Source: Pelagilacustribacter sp045567335 (GTDB lineage: Bacteria; Pseudomonadota; Alphaproteobacteria; Pelagibacterales; Pelagibacteraceae). Taken from it: DNA of 64,000 nt. A program made the position numbers and the translations under genes. This document shows, piece after piece, positions 27,367-35,134 of this stretch. The notes under the pieces were generated by a model. The model had not been told where the DNA came from and searched no databases. It worked only from the letters and a program-made list of their open reading frames with translations. How positions within the stretch are numbered: the stretch's first letter is position 1; every line of letters starts with the position of its first letter. Location of the stretch: assembly GCA_045567335.1 (NCBI GenBank), contig JBJLCZ010000001.1, positions 283,592 through 347,591 of the forward strand, read 5' to 3'.

Positions 27367-27969
27367 TTGAAAAAACTAGTATATTTAATTTCTCCAAATA
27401 AAATTAATAAAAACTTTTATAAAGATTTAATAAAAGTTTTAAAATCTAAAAGAGTAAATTTTTTTCAACTAAGGCTTAAAAAAACATCAATAAAAAAAAT
27501 TATCTCAATATCAAAAAAAATTAAACCAATATGTAAAAGATTTAAGGTAAAATTTATAATTAATGATAATCCTGAACTTGCCGCTAAAGTTAAAGCAGAT
27601 GGCTGTCATATAGGCCAACTAGATGGGTCTATTTATATTGCTAGAAAATATATGAAAAAAAAGATTATTGGTGTGACTTGTCATAATTCTAAAAAATTAG
27701 CTAATGAAGCAATACAAAAAAAAGTACATTATATTGCTTTTGGATCTTTTTATAAATCAAAATTAAAACCAAATTCAAGAAAAGCTGATTTAAAAATTTT
27801 AAAATGGGCTAAAAAAAAAATTAGAAAACCAATTGTAGTTATAGGCGGTATTAATGACAAAAATTATAAGAAATTAATAAATTCAGGAGCAAAATATATT
27901 GCAATATCCAGTTTTATTTGGAATAACCCATTCTTAAAACCAGAATTTGCAATTAAAAAATTTAAATGA
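27367..27969 (+). CDS. thiE: Thiamine-phosphate synthase family protein
   Basis: A TIM-barrel protein of 200 residues that would couple HMP diphosphate with the thiazole phosphate. The phosphate-binding and active-site blocks FFQLRLKK, FIINDNPELAAKVKADGCHIGQLD, IGVTCHNS, YIAFGSFYKS and VVIGGIN are all recognisable. The start is TTG at 27367; there is no in-frame ATG before residue 98. Basic residues are unusually frequent. TenI-like regulators share the fold, but the retained substrate motifs favour a catalytic ThiE. It pairs functionally with thiD at 8.6 kb. Confidence 0.85.
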   Translation: MKKLVYLISPNKINKNFYKDLIKVLKSKRVNFFQLRLKKTSIKKIISISKKIKPICKRFKVKFIINDNPELAAKVKADGCHIGQLDGSIYIARKYMKKKIIGVTCHNSKKLANEAIQKKVHYIAFGSFYKSKLKPNSRKADLKILKWAKKKIRKPIVVIGGINDKNYKKLINSGAKYIAISSFIWNNPFLKPEFAIKKFK

Positions 27970-28529
27970 AAATTACTGCTATTGAAATAAAAACAGGAAT
28001 GATAATCGAGTATAAAAATGATTATTGGAAAGTTTTGAAAACTCAACACGTCAAGCCTGGAAAAGGCGGAGCATTTAATCAGGTAGAATTAAAGAGTATA
28101 ACTAAAAAAACAAAATTAAATGAAAGATTTAGATCTAATGAAAATGTTGAAAAAGCTGAACTAGAGGAAAAAAAATTTAACTTTTTATATTTGGATGAAA
28201 ATGATTGTCACTTCATGGACAATAAAAATTTTGATCAGATTTCAATACCAAAATCGTTAACTGAAGATAAATATAAATTATTAAAAGAAAATCTTGAAGT
28301 AACAATAACCTTCATGGAAGAAAAGCCAATATCCTTAGAACTGCCTAAAAATATTGAATGCACAATTGAAAGTACGGATGCTGCAATAAAAAATCAAACT
28401 GCGTCTTCTTCATATAAACCGGCAAAACTAGATTGTGGAATTAATATAAATGTTCCTCCTTTTATCGAGTCTGGAGAAAAAATAATAATAGATACTAGAA
28501 CTTTAGAGTACGTGAAGAAAGTAAATTAA
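27966..28529 (+). CDS. efp: Elongation factor P
   Basis: Relieves ribosome stalling at polyproline. The 187-residue protein has the three OB-like domains; the tip loop VKPGKGGAFNQVELKSI carries the lysine (about residue 34) that is modified in some bacteria. GININVPPFIESGEKIIIDTRTLEYV, cited by its ends at residues 161-185, closes domain III. It overlaps the thiE-like gene by four bases and the suhB stop-start by one. Confidence 0.96.
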   Translation: MKITAIEIKTGMIIEYKNDYWKVLKTQHVKPGKGGAFNQVELKSITKKTKLNERFRSNENVEKAELEEKKFNFLYLDENDCHFMDNKNFDQISIPKSLTEDKYKLLKENLEVTITFMEEKPISLELPKNIECTIESTDAAIKNQTASSSYKPAKLDCGININVPPFIESGEKIIIDTRTLEYVKKVN

Positions 28530-29332
28530 TGAAATTAAATTCTCCTCAAATGAATATTATGCATAAAGCCTGCTCTAAAGCTTCTAGAGTTCTAATTCGA
28601 GATTTTGGAGAACTTGAAAAATTACAAGTTTCTTCTAAAGGTCCTGGAGATTTTGTTTCAGCTGCAGATAAGAAATCAGAAAATATAATTATTGAAGAAT
28701 TGTTAAAAGCTCAACCTAAATATGGAATTTTAAGTGAAGAAGCAGGAGTAATAAATAAAAATAACAAAGATAATAGATGGATAATAGATCCTATCGATGG
28801 AACAATGAATTTTTTAAATGGTATTCCACATTTTTCAATCTCAATTGGTTATGAAGAAAAAGGTGAAATTGTATCTGGAATAATTTTTGATCCAATTAAA
28901 GATGAAATGTTTTTTGCTGAAAAAGGATCAGGAGCTTATTTAAATAATTCTAGAATAAGAGTTTCTAACAAAAAAGATTTTAAAGAATCTTTGTTAGTAA
29001 CAGGAGGCCCTAAATTTGATAGTAAAAATAAGGATTTAATATTAGATGAATATTCCAAAATATCAAAAATTGTAGAAGCGCCAATTAGAAAATTTGGGAG
29101 TGCTGCTTTAGATATGGCCAATGTAGCTTGTGGAAGATTCGATGGATATTGGCAGTCTGAACTAAACTATTGGGATATTGCTGCTGGAATAATAATTATT
29201 AAAGAAGCTGGAGGTTTTGTTGAATTTTTAAATTCTGAGGAAAAAAGCTTAATTAGAAAGAATATAATTGCCTCTAACTCTAAAATACACCAAGAATTAT
29301 TAAATAACTTAATAAAAAAAAATATTGAGTAA
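28529..29332 (+). CDS. suhB: Inositol-1-monophosphatase family protein
   Basis: A magnesium-dependent phosphatase of 267 residues. The metal site is spread over GILSEEAG, DPIDGTMNFLNGIPHF and the distal WDIAAGIIIIKEAGG. The family hydrolyses inositol monophosphates, and SuhB also acts in rRNA transcription antitermination. The efp-suhB pairing is frequent in alphaproteobacteria. Confidence 0.94.
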   Translation: MKLNSPQMNIMHKACSKASRVLIRDFGELEKLQVSSKGPGDFVSAADKKSENIIIEELLKAQPKYGILSEEAGVINKNNKDNRWIIDPIDGTMNFLNGIPHFSISIGYEEKGEIVSGIIFDPIKDEMFFAEKGSGAYLNNSRIRVSNKKDFKESLLVTGGPKFDSKNKDLILDEYSKISKIVEAPIRKFGSAALDMANVACGRFDGYWQSELNYWDIAAGIIIIKEAGGFVEFLNSEEKSLIRKNIIASNSKIHQELLNNLIKKNIE

Positions 29333-29360
29333 AATAATTATATAATATAAAACTCAGCTC

Positions 29361-29588
29361 ATGAAAAAAAATATACATCCTGACTATCACGAAATTAAAG
29401 TCGTTATGACCGATGGAAGTGAATTTAAAACAAAGTCTACTTGGGGAAAACAGGATGATGTTTTAAAACTTGATATAGATCCAAAATCTCATTCAGCATG
29501 GACTGGTGGAGTTCAAAAAGTTTTAGATAAAGGAAGAGTTAGTAAATATAATAAAAAATTTAACAATCTTAGAACAAAAAATAAATAA
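29361..29588 (+). CDS. rpmE: 50S ribosomal protein L31
   Basis: A 75-residue bL31 starting MKKNIHPDYHEIKVVMTDG, with HSAWTGGVQKVLDKGRVSKY typical of the alphaproteobacterial form. It has no zinc-binding cysteines, so it is the zinc-independent (C-) type. It stands 28 bases after suhB and three before trcR. Confidence 0.96.
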   Translation: MKKNIHPDYHEIKVVMTDGSEFKTKSTWGKQDDVLKLDIDPKSHSAWTGGVQKVLDKGRVSKYNKKFNNLRTKNK

Positions 29589-29591
29589 ATT

Positions 29592-30182
29592 ATGTCTGAA
29601 ACTCCTTTTATGCCAAAGGCTACAGCTGTATGGTTGGTAGAAAATACAACACTAACCTTTAAACAAATTGCTAGCTTTTGCAATCTTCACGAATTAGAAG
29701 TTAAAGGTATTGCAGACGGAGATGTTGCTAAAGGTATAAAGGCTTATAATCCTATTTTAGCAGGACAACTTTCTAGAACAGAGATTGACGATTGCTCTAA
29801 AAATCCTAATAAAGATTTAAAGCTTGCTCAAAAATCAGAAAATGTTCAAGTTAAAGAAAGAAAGAAACCTAAATATACTCCTCTTTCAAAAAGACAGGAT
29901 AGACCAGATGCTATACTTTGGTTATGTAAAAATGCTCCAGAATTAACCGATGGGCAGATCTCAAAACTAGTAGGAAGTACTAAGGGAACTGTTTTATTAA
30001 TTAGAAAAAGAAGCTATTGGAATTTTTCCAATTTAAAACCTAGAGATCCAGTTATATTAGCTCTTTGTAGTCAGGAAGTATTTGAAAAAGCACTATTAAA
30101 AGCTAAAAGAAGAATTGAAAGAGAAAAAAAAGCTAAATTAAAAGAAGAAAAAAAAATAAAAGAAAGTGAAAATGATCAATAA
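29592..30182 (+). CDS. DUF1013 protein, TrcR-like cell-cycle regulator
   Basis: A 196-residue protein of the alphaproteobacterial DUF1013 family. It opens with MPKATAVWLVENTTLTFKQIA and LHELEVKGIADGDVAKGI, and a second helix-turn-helix-like unit follows (DAILWLCKNAPELTDGQISKLVG, residues about 113-135). The Caulobacter relative TrcR controls cell-cycle transcription. The C-terminus is a basic helix. The gene overlaps the purE start. Confidence 0.88.
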   Translation: MSETPFMPKATAVWLVENTTLTFKQIASFCNLHELEVKGIADGDVAKGIKAYNPILAGQLSRTEIDDCSKNPNKDLKLAQKSENVQVKERKKPKYTPLSKRQDRPDAILWLCKNAPELTDGQISKLVGSTKGTVLLIRKRSYWNFSNLKPRDPVILALCSQEVFEKALLKAKRRIEREKKAKLKEEKKIKESENDQ

Positions 30183-30660
30183 AATTAAACCTACCGTTGG
30201 AGTAATAATGGGAAGTAAATCGGACTGGGAAATTATGAAGAACTGTTGTGATACCTTATCCTCTTTTAAAATTAATTACGATGTAAGAGTTATTTCAGCA
30301 CACAGGACACCTAAAAGATTAGAGAAATTTATAAAAGAAAGTGAAAAAAAAGATACTAAAGTTATCATAGCTGCTGCTGGTGGAGCAGCACACTTAGCAG
30401 GAGTAACCGCAGCCTTAACAACTATCCCTGTTTTGGGTGTGCCGATCGAAAGCGTGTTAAAAGGAATTGATAGTTTATTATCTACAGCTCAAATGCCTGC
30501 TGGGGTTCCTGTTGCTACTTTTGCTATCGGTAAAGCTGGAGCAATCAATTCAGCTCTATTTGCTGTAGCAATTCTTGCAAAAACCTTCCCTGAAGTTAAT
30601 AAAAAATTAAAAAAATATAGAGCTAATTTTGAAAAAAAAGTACCTAAAAAACCTTTTTAA
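30172..30660 (+). CDS. purE: N5-carboxyaminoimidazole ribonucleotide mutase
   Basis: Rearranges N5-CAIR to CAIR in purine synthesis. Motifs are VGVIMGSKSDWEIM, VISAHRTPKRL with the catalytic His and AAAGGAAHLAGVTAALT. I use the ATG at 30172, which overlaps the trcR end by 11 bases; a GTG two codons upstream is also open. purK is not present in the window. Confidence 0.96.
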   Translation: MINKIKPTVGVIMGSKSDWEIMKNCCDTLSSFKINYDVRVISAHRTPKRLEKFIKESEKKDTKVIIAAAGGAAHLAGVTAALTTIPVLGVPIESVLKGIDSLLSTAQMPAGVPVATFAIGKAGAINSALFAVAILAKTFPEVNKKLKKYRANFEKKVPKKPF

Positions 30661-30696
30661 TTCTATCTGGACAATCCATTACTTAGATGCTAACTA

Positions 30697-30722
30697 CCAG
30701 TTAAAAATAACTGGAGGTTTTT
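30697..30722 (+). promoter_or_regulatory. Hairpin overlapping the rpsU ribosome site
   Basis: CCAGTTA, four A, TAACTGG forms a perfect seven-base-pair hairpin at 30697-30714. Its last two G are the first two bases of the GGAGG ribosome site (30713-30717), which is followed by five T. It could act as the purE terminator, as a fold that hides the rpsU ribosome site, or both. Confidence 0.55.
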
Positions 30723-30917
30723 ATTAAAATAGAAGTAAAAGATAATAATATTGAGCAAGCACTTAGGGTGCTAAAAAGAAAACTTCAAAGAGAAGGATTC
30801 TTTAAAGTAGTCAAAATGAAAAGCAACTACGAAAAGCCTTCTGAAAGAAAAAAAAGAATTAAAACTGAAAATATTAAAAGAGTTAAAAAACTTCAAAAGC
30901 TTAAGAACAGAATATAA
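30723..30917 (+). CDS. rpsU: 30S ribosomal protein S21 with ATT start
   Basis: Encodes a 64-residue bS21: KIEVKDNNIEQALRVLKRKL, then QREGFFKVVKMKSNYEKPSE and a basic tail. The reading frame contains no ATG, GTG or TTG before the conserved N-terminus, and a stop lies 15 bases upstream of the ATT. A strong GGAGG (30713-30717) is five bases before ATT at 30723, so ATT is the probable initiation codon, as known for infC in enterobacteria. S21 sits near the anti-Shine-Dalgarno end of 16S rRNA, so an unusual start could be self-regulatory. CTG at 30711 is the only other candidate, and it lies inside the hairpin and just before GGAGG. Confidence 0.88.
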   Translation: MKIEVKDNNIEQALRVLKRKLQREGFFKVVKMKSNYEKPSERKKRIKTENIKRVKKLQKLKNRI

Positions 30918-30942
30918 CATATTACAAACATAAAGGAGATAA

Positions 30943-31146
30943 ATGCCATCTGGTAAGGTAAAATGGTTTAACAGCAAAAAGGGCTACGGATTTATTACTG
31001 AAGATGGAACAGAAAAAGATATTTTTTTACATGTTTCAGCGTTAGAAGAATCCAAGTTACGTATTTTGAAAGAAGACCAAAAAATAAACTTTGATATAAA
31101 AGAAGATAAAAATAAATTACAGGCAATAAATTTAAAAAAAGCTTAA
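30943..31146 (+). CDS. Cold-shock domain protein
   Basis: A 67-residue single OB-fold with GKVKWFNSKKGYGFITEDG (RNP1 KGYGFI) and DIFLHVSAL (RNP2), binding single-stranded RNA. A good AAGGAG lies five bases before the ATG. It lies just downstream of rpsU; the two may share a transcript. Confidence 0.95.
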   Translation: MPSGKVKWFNSKKGYGFITEDGTEKDIFLHVSALEESKLRILKEDQKINFDIKEDKNKLQAINLKKA

Positions 31147-31153
31147 AATTCAA

Positions 31154-31230
<77 letters not shown>

Positions 31231-31235
31231 AAAAA

Positions 31236-33053
31236 ATGACAAACAATATAAGAAACATAACTATAATAGCACACGTAGATCACGGAAAAACAACTTTAAT
31301 AGATACTTTAATGAAACAAAGTGGTTCTTTTAGAGAGAATGAAGTGGTCGAAGAAAGGCTAATGGATTCTGGTGAATTAGAAAAAGAAAGAGGTATAACT
31401 ATTTTAGCTAAACCAACTTCAATAGATTGGAAAAATTCAAGAATAAATATTATTGATACTCCAGGGCACAGAGATTTTGCTGCTGAAGTTGAAAGAGTTT
31501 TGCATATGGCAGATGGAGCATTATTATTAATAGACTCTGCAGAGGGGGTAATGCCACAAACAAAATTTGTATTATCTAAAGCTCTTAAACAAGGTTTGAA
31601 ACCAATAGTCGTAATTAACAAATTAGATAAAGCAGATCAGAGAGCTAATGAAGTTTTAGACGAAACATTTGATTTATTTGTGAGCTTAGATGCTAATGAA
31701 GAACAATTAGATTTTCCTGTTTTATACGCAAGTGGAAGATCTGGATGGGCATCAAAAGAAGTTGATGGTCCCCGAGAGAATTTACATCCACTTCTAGATT
31801 TAATTATTGAACATGTGATACCAGCTAAACTAGATAAAAATAAACCTTTTGCAATGTTGTCTACGCTTTTGTATGCAGATAGTTTTTTAGGAAGAAGTTT
31901 AGTAGGAAGGATAGCTCAAGGAACAGCAAAAGCTAATCAACAAATTAAAGCTATAAATCTTAAAGGCGAAAAAGTAGATGCAGGAAGATTAACAAAAATT
32001 TTCAGATATGAGGGCGCAAAAAAAGTACCTATTGAAGTAGGTGAAGCTGGAGATATAGTTATTATTGCAGGATTGGAAAAAGCAAACGTTGCAGATACTA
32101 TATGTGACTTAGAAGTTAATAAACCTATAAATGCAACACCAATTGATCCACCAACAATGTCAATTACAGTTACAGTTAATAGCTCTCCTCTAGCAGGAAC
32201 TGAGGGCAAAAAACTAACAAGCACTCAAATTCGAGATAGATTAATTTTAGAAGCTGAAAATAATGTTGGTATTAATTTTAGTGAAAACGATAACAAAGAC
32301 TCATTTGTTATTAGTGGTAGAGGTGAGCTCATGTTGGAAATATTGTTAACTCAAATGAGACGAGAAGGATTTGAAATGACAGTAAGTCCTCCAAAAGTTT
32401 TATTTCAAAAAGATAAATCTGGAAAAAAATTAGAACCTATCGAAGAAATTACTATGGATTTAGACGAAGAATATTCCTCAAAAGTAATAGACTCCATGAA
32501 CAGAAGAAAAGGTAAATTAATTGATCTAAAAGATACAGGTAAAGATAAAAAACGACTTATTTTTCTAGCTCCAACTCGAGGTCTTATGGGTTACACAAGT
32601 AGATTTTTAACTTTAACAAAAGGGACTGGTGTTATTAATAGAATTTTTCATTCATATGGAGAATACACAGGAGACTTAGAGGGAAGAAGAAATGGAGCAT
32701 TAATTTCAATGGAAAGTGGGAAAGCTGTAGCCTTTGCTATATTCAATTTGCAAGCAAGAGGAGAAATGTTTGTTACTCACAATGATCCTGTTTATGAAGG
32801 TATGATAGTTGGATTGTCATCTAAAAGTGGAGATCTTGAAATCAACGTTATGAAAGGAAAAAAACTTACAAATATGAGAACTCAAGGAACTGATGAAAAT
32901 GTTGTTTTAACTCCTGTGAGAAAAATGGCTATTGCAGAACAATTGAGTATGCTAAATACAGATGAAGCATTAGAGATTACTCCAAAATCTTGTAGACTTC
33001 GAAAAGCTACTTTAAACCCTCATGAAAGAAAAAGACAATCTAAAGCTTCTTAA
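31236..33053 (+). CDS. typA: Translational GTPase TypA/BipA
   Basis: A ribosome-associated GTPase of 605 residues. G1 is AHVDHGKTTL, G3 DTPGHRDF and G4 NKLDKADQR; EF-G-like domains III and V follow, with the BipA-specific C-terminal region GLSSKSGDLEINVMKGKKLT (position about 543-562). It acts in ribosome assembly and stress adaptation. There is no ribosome site in the five bases after tRNA-fMet. Its 3' end overlaps the opposing nucleotidyltransferase by 14 bases. Confidence 0.96.
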   Translation: MTNNIRNITIIAHVDHGKTTLIDTLMKQSGSFRENEVVEERLMDSGELEKERGITILAKPTSIDWKNSRINIIDTPGHRDFAAEVERVLHMADGALLLIDSAEGVMPQTKFVLSKALKQGLKPIVVINKLDKADQRANEVLDETFDLFVSLDANEEQLDFPVLYASGRSGWASKEVDGPRENLHPLLDLIIEHVIPAKLDKNKPFAMLSTLLYADSFLGRSLVGRIAQGTAKANQQIKAINLKGEKVDAGRLTKIFRYEGAKKVPIEVGEAGDIVIIAGLEKANVADTICDLEVNKPINATPIDPPTMSITVTVNSSPLAGTEGKKLTSTQIRDRLILEAENNVGINFSENDNKDSFVISGRGELMLEILLTQMRREGFEMTVSPPKVLFQKDKSGKKLEPIEEITMDLDEEYSSKVIDSMNRRKGKLIDLKDTGKDKKRLIFLAPTRGLMGYTSRFLTLTKGTGVINRIFHSYGEYTGDLEGRRNGALISMESGKAVAFAIFNLQARGEMFVTHNDPVYEGMIVGLSSKSGDLEINVMKGKKLTNMRTQGTDENVVLTPVRKMAIAEQLSMLNTDEALEITPKSCRLRKATLNPHERKRQSKAS

Positions 33054-33438
33054 TTTTTTTTTTATTAAGAAAAGGTCTAATTTTTGAACTAGATATATTT
33101 TTTGTTCTACTAAATATCTTTAAATATTTATTGTTAATTTTATTTTTATTGTCAGTACCATGCACTAATAAACTAATTTTATTTTTTTTTAAAAATTTAT
33201 TTGAGATCAGATAGTCAGATTTAATAACTTTACTAACGTATTTAATTGATTTTAATATTTCTTTTCTTTGTTTAAAGTTAAAAGGCGATAAAAACTTCTT
33301 ATGTTTTAGAATTTCTTTATCACTTGTCAGGGCAACAATAACATTACCCAATTTTGCAGCCTTTTTAAGCAATCTAATATGACCATGATGTAATACTGAA
33401 CATGTCATATCTACCAAAATATTCTTTTTTTTATTCAT
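33040..33438 (-). CDS. HxGH cytidylyltransferase-like protein
   Basis: A 132-residue nucleotidyltransferase with HHGH (residues 17-20), FKQRKEILKSIKYVSKVI and the C-terminal ISSSKIRP that replaces the usual ISTTKI. This is the layout of CTP:glycerol-3-phosphate and CTP:phosphoethanolamine transferases. VLHHGHIRLLKKAAKLGNVIV and LLVHGTDNK most resemble the HxGH domains found fused to phosphoenolpyruvate mutases. It overlaps the aminotransferase gene by eight bases. I expect a CMP-activated alcohol phosphate or phosphonate as product, but the substrate is not determined by sequence. Confidence 0.72.
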   Translation of the reverse strand: MNKKKNILVDMTCSVLHHGHIRLLKKAAKLGNVIVALTSDKEILKHKKFLSPFNFKQRKEILKSIKYVSKVIKSDYLISNKFLKKNKISLLVHGTDNKNKINNKYLKIFSRTKNISSSKIRPFLNKKKIKKL

Positions 33439-34405
33439 CTATTTTTAAATAATCTAAAATTTTTCCTTTGGCTTTATTAGCTAAATGAGCTTCGCCCAGG
33501 TGACAGATTACTGAACCGGGTAGCTTTACTCGTGGTTTGTATAATATAACTTTAGGCGAAGTTCCTTTAACTTTACAGCTCAAATAAGTGCATAATAACG
33601 GTTGATTCTTAATGGGATAAGTTAAAAATTTCTTAAATTTTTTCATGGCCTTTTTTTTATTAATTATTACCGATTTTTTAAATGATTGATAGTTTTTAAC
33701 AATTATTTCTAAGGATTGAATAGCGTGATAAGGACCTGTCATTTTTTTTTCTTTAGCATTATTAAGACATAATACAAAAGATTTAACTTTATTTTTAGGT
33801 TCGACATTATAACAAATAAATCCAGCTCCTGTTAAACCAAGTAAACCTTTGCAAGAGCTAAATGAAACTACATCGGCAAGTTTATGATTTTTCTCTAAGC
33901 CAAATGAGGCAGTTGCATCTATTGCTAATTTAGCATTAGTTTTTTTTGAAAGTTTTTTTAAATCTTGTATTGATAGTTTTAGTCCACAACTCGTTTCGGT
34001 GTAACAAGACCATATCCAATCATACTTTCCTTTAATCTCTTTTAAATCTTTCCAATTCACTTTTGTAATTTTTTTTATATTATTATGTGTTTGTTTTGCA
34101 AAGACTGAAAGATTAAATAATCTATCTGAATAATACCCAGTAGAAATAATTAAAACATTTCCTTTTAAAAAATTAAGTGATACCATTTCAAGAACTGTGC
34201 TACCTGATCCTTGAGTTGTAATGATGTTTCGCTGTCCAGAAATTTTCTTAATCTTTGAAAAAACATACTTTTCTGTTTTTAAATAATATTTGTCTCCTCT
34301 ACCAAAAACTGGGTTTAAATTAATTAAATTAGCTTTTGACAAGCTTGGAGGTCCTGGAGTAAATAAAATTTTACTATTATTTTTTTTTTTAATTAAACTT
34401 TTCAC
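33431..34405 (-). CDS. Class V aminotransferase, PhnW-like
   Basis: A fold-type I PLP enzyme of 324 residues. Blocks align with 2-aminoethylphosphonate-pyruvate transaminase and the serine-glyoxylate group: LFTPGPPSLS, TTQGSGSTVLEM, SCYTETSCGL, LAIDATASFG, the PLP lysine in FSSCKGLLG, TGPYHAIQSL and the end LPGSVICHLGEAH. The Arg-x-Gly-x-Gly just before the C-terminal Glu in PhnW reads Val-Ile-Cys-His here, so the carboxylate or phosphonate pocket may differ. It lies between the cytidylyltransferase (8-base overlap) and a transaldolase gene. Confidence 0.75.
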   Translation of the reverse strand: MKSLIKKKNNSKILFTPGPPSLSKANLINLNPVFGRGDKYYLKTEKYVFSKIKKISGQRNIITTQGSGSTVLEMVSLNFLKGNVLIISTGYYSDRLFNLSVFAKQTHNNIKKITKVNWKDLKEIKGKYDWIWSCYTETSCGLKLSIQDLKKLSKKTNAKLAIDATASFGLEKNHKLADVVSFSSCKGLLGLTGAGFICYNVEPKNKVKSFVLCLNNAKEKKMTGPYHAIQSLEIIVKNYQSFKKSVIINKKKAMKKFKKFLTYPIKNQPLLCTYLSCKVKGTSPKVILYKPRVKLPGSVICHLGEAHLANKAKGKILDYLKIDE

Positions 34406-34435
34406 AATACCTAAAGTTTATTTTAGTTTTAAAAT

Positions 34436-35134
34436 TTATATCTTAAACTTAGATTTTTTACTATCTAACAAGAATCCTTTAACAGTGTCAATTGTTAAGG
34501 CATTGTAGCTTTTTCCAAAAGAACTTATTTGATTTATTGTTTTTGGGGGCATAGTTATTATATTACATTTTAATTGTTTAGCTTGAATAAAATTATAAGC
34601 CTCTCTTGTGCTGGCCCAAAGAATTTCTATGTTTTTATTTTTTTTTGTCAACGCAATACTTTTTTTAAAAATTGGAAGTGGATCTTTTCCTTTATCTGCC
34701 ATCCTTCCGGCAAATATAGAGATTATCGATTTTGTTTTTTTATTTAAACACTTAAAAACTCTAAATGTTTGTTCAAAGCTATATATAGCTGTAATATTTA
34801 ATTTTATACCTTTATTGCTTAACTCTTTAATTACTGGTCCCATAAAAATTCCTTTAGAATTAACAACTGGAATTTTTACATAAATATTTTTAGCCCATGT
34901 ATTTATTTTATAGGCTTGTTTAAGCATTTCTTTGGGGTTGTCCGCAAAAACTTCAAGAGAGATAGGTTTTTTTGTACATATTTTTAAAATTTTTAATGAA
35001 TAGTTTTTGTAGTTTTTGGCTCCAGAAAGTCTCATTAAGCTTGGATTTGTTGTAAACCCATCAACAATACTTATTTTATTAAAATGTTTAATTGTTTTAT
35101 AGTCAGCACTATCACAGTATATTTTTGTTTTCAT
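34436..35134 (-). CDS. Transaldolase / fructose-6-phosphate aldolase family
   Basis: A short (232 residue) transaldolase-type TIM barrel: IYCDSADYKTIKHFN, DGFTTNPSLM, the Schiff-base lysine in IYVKIPVVNSKG, LNITAIYSFEQ and SIFAGRMADKG. The size fits the TalC/MipB group, which has either transaldolase or fructose-6-phosphate aldolase activity. It ends one base into pntB upstream and 30 bases before the aminotransferase. It may simply complete the pentose phosphate pathway with tkt, or serve the cytidylyltransferase/aminotransferase pair. Confidence 0.87.
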   Translation of the reverse strand: MKTKIYCDSADYKTIKHFNKISIVDGFTTNPSLMRLSGAKNYKNYSLKILKICTKKPISLEVFADNPKEMLKQAYKINTWAKNIYVKIPVVNSKGIFMGPVIKELSNKGIKLNITAIYSFEQTFRVFKCLNKKTKSIISIFAGRMADKGKDPLPIFKKSIALTKKNKNIEILWASTREAYNFIQAKQLKCNIITMPPKTINQISSFGKSYNALTIDTVKGFLLDSKKSKFKI

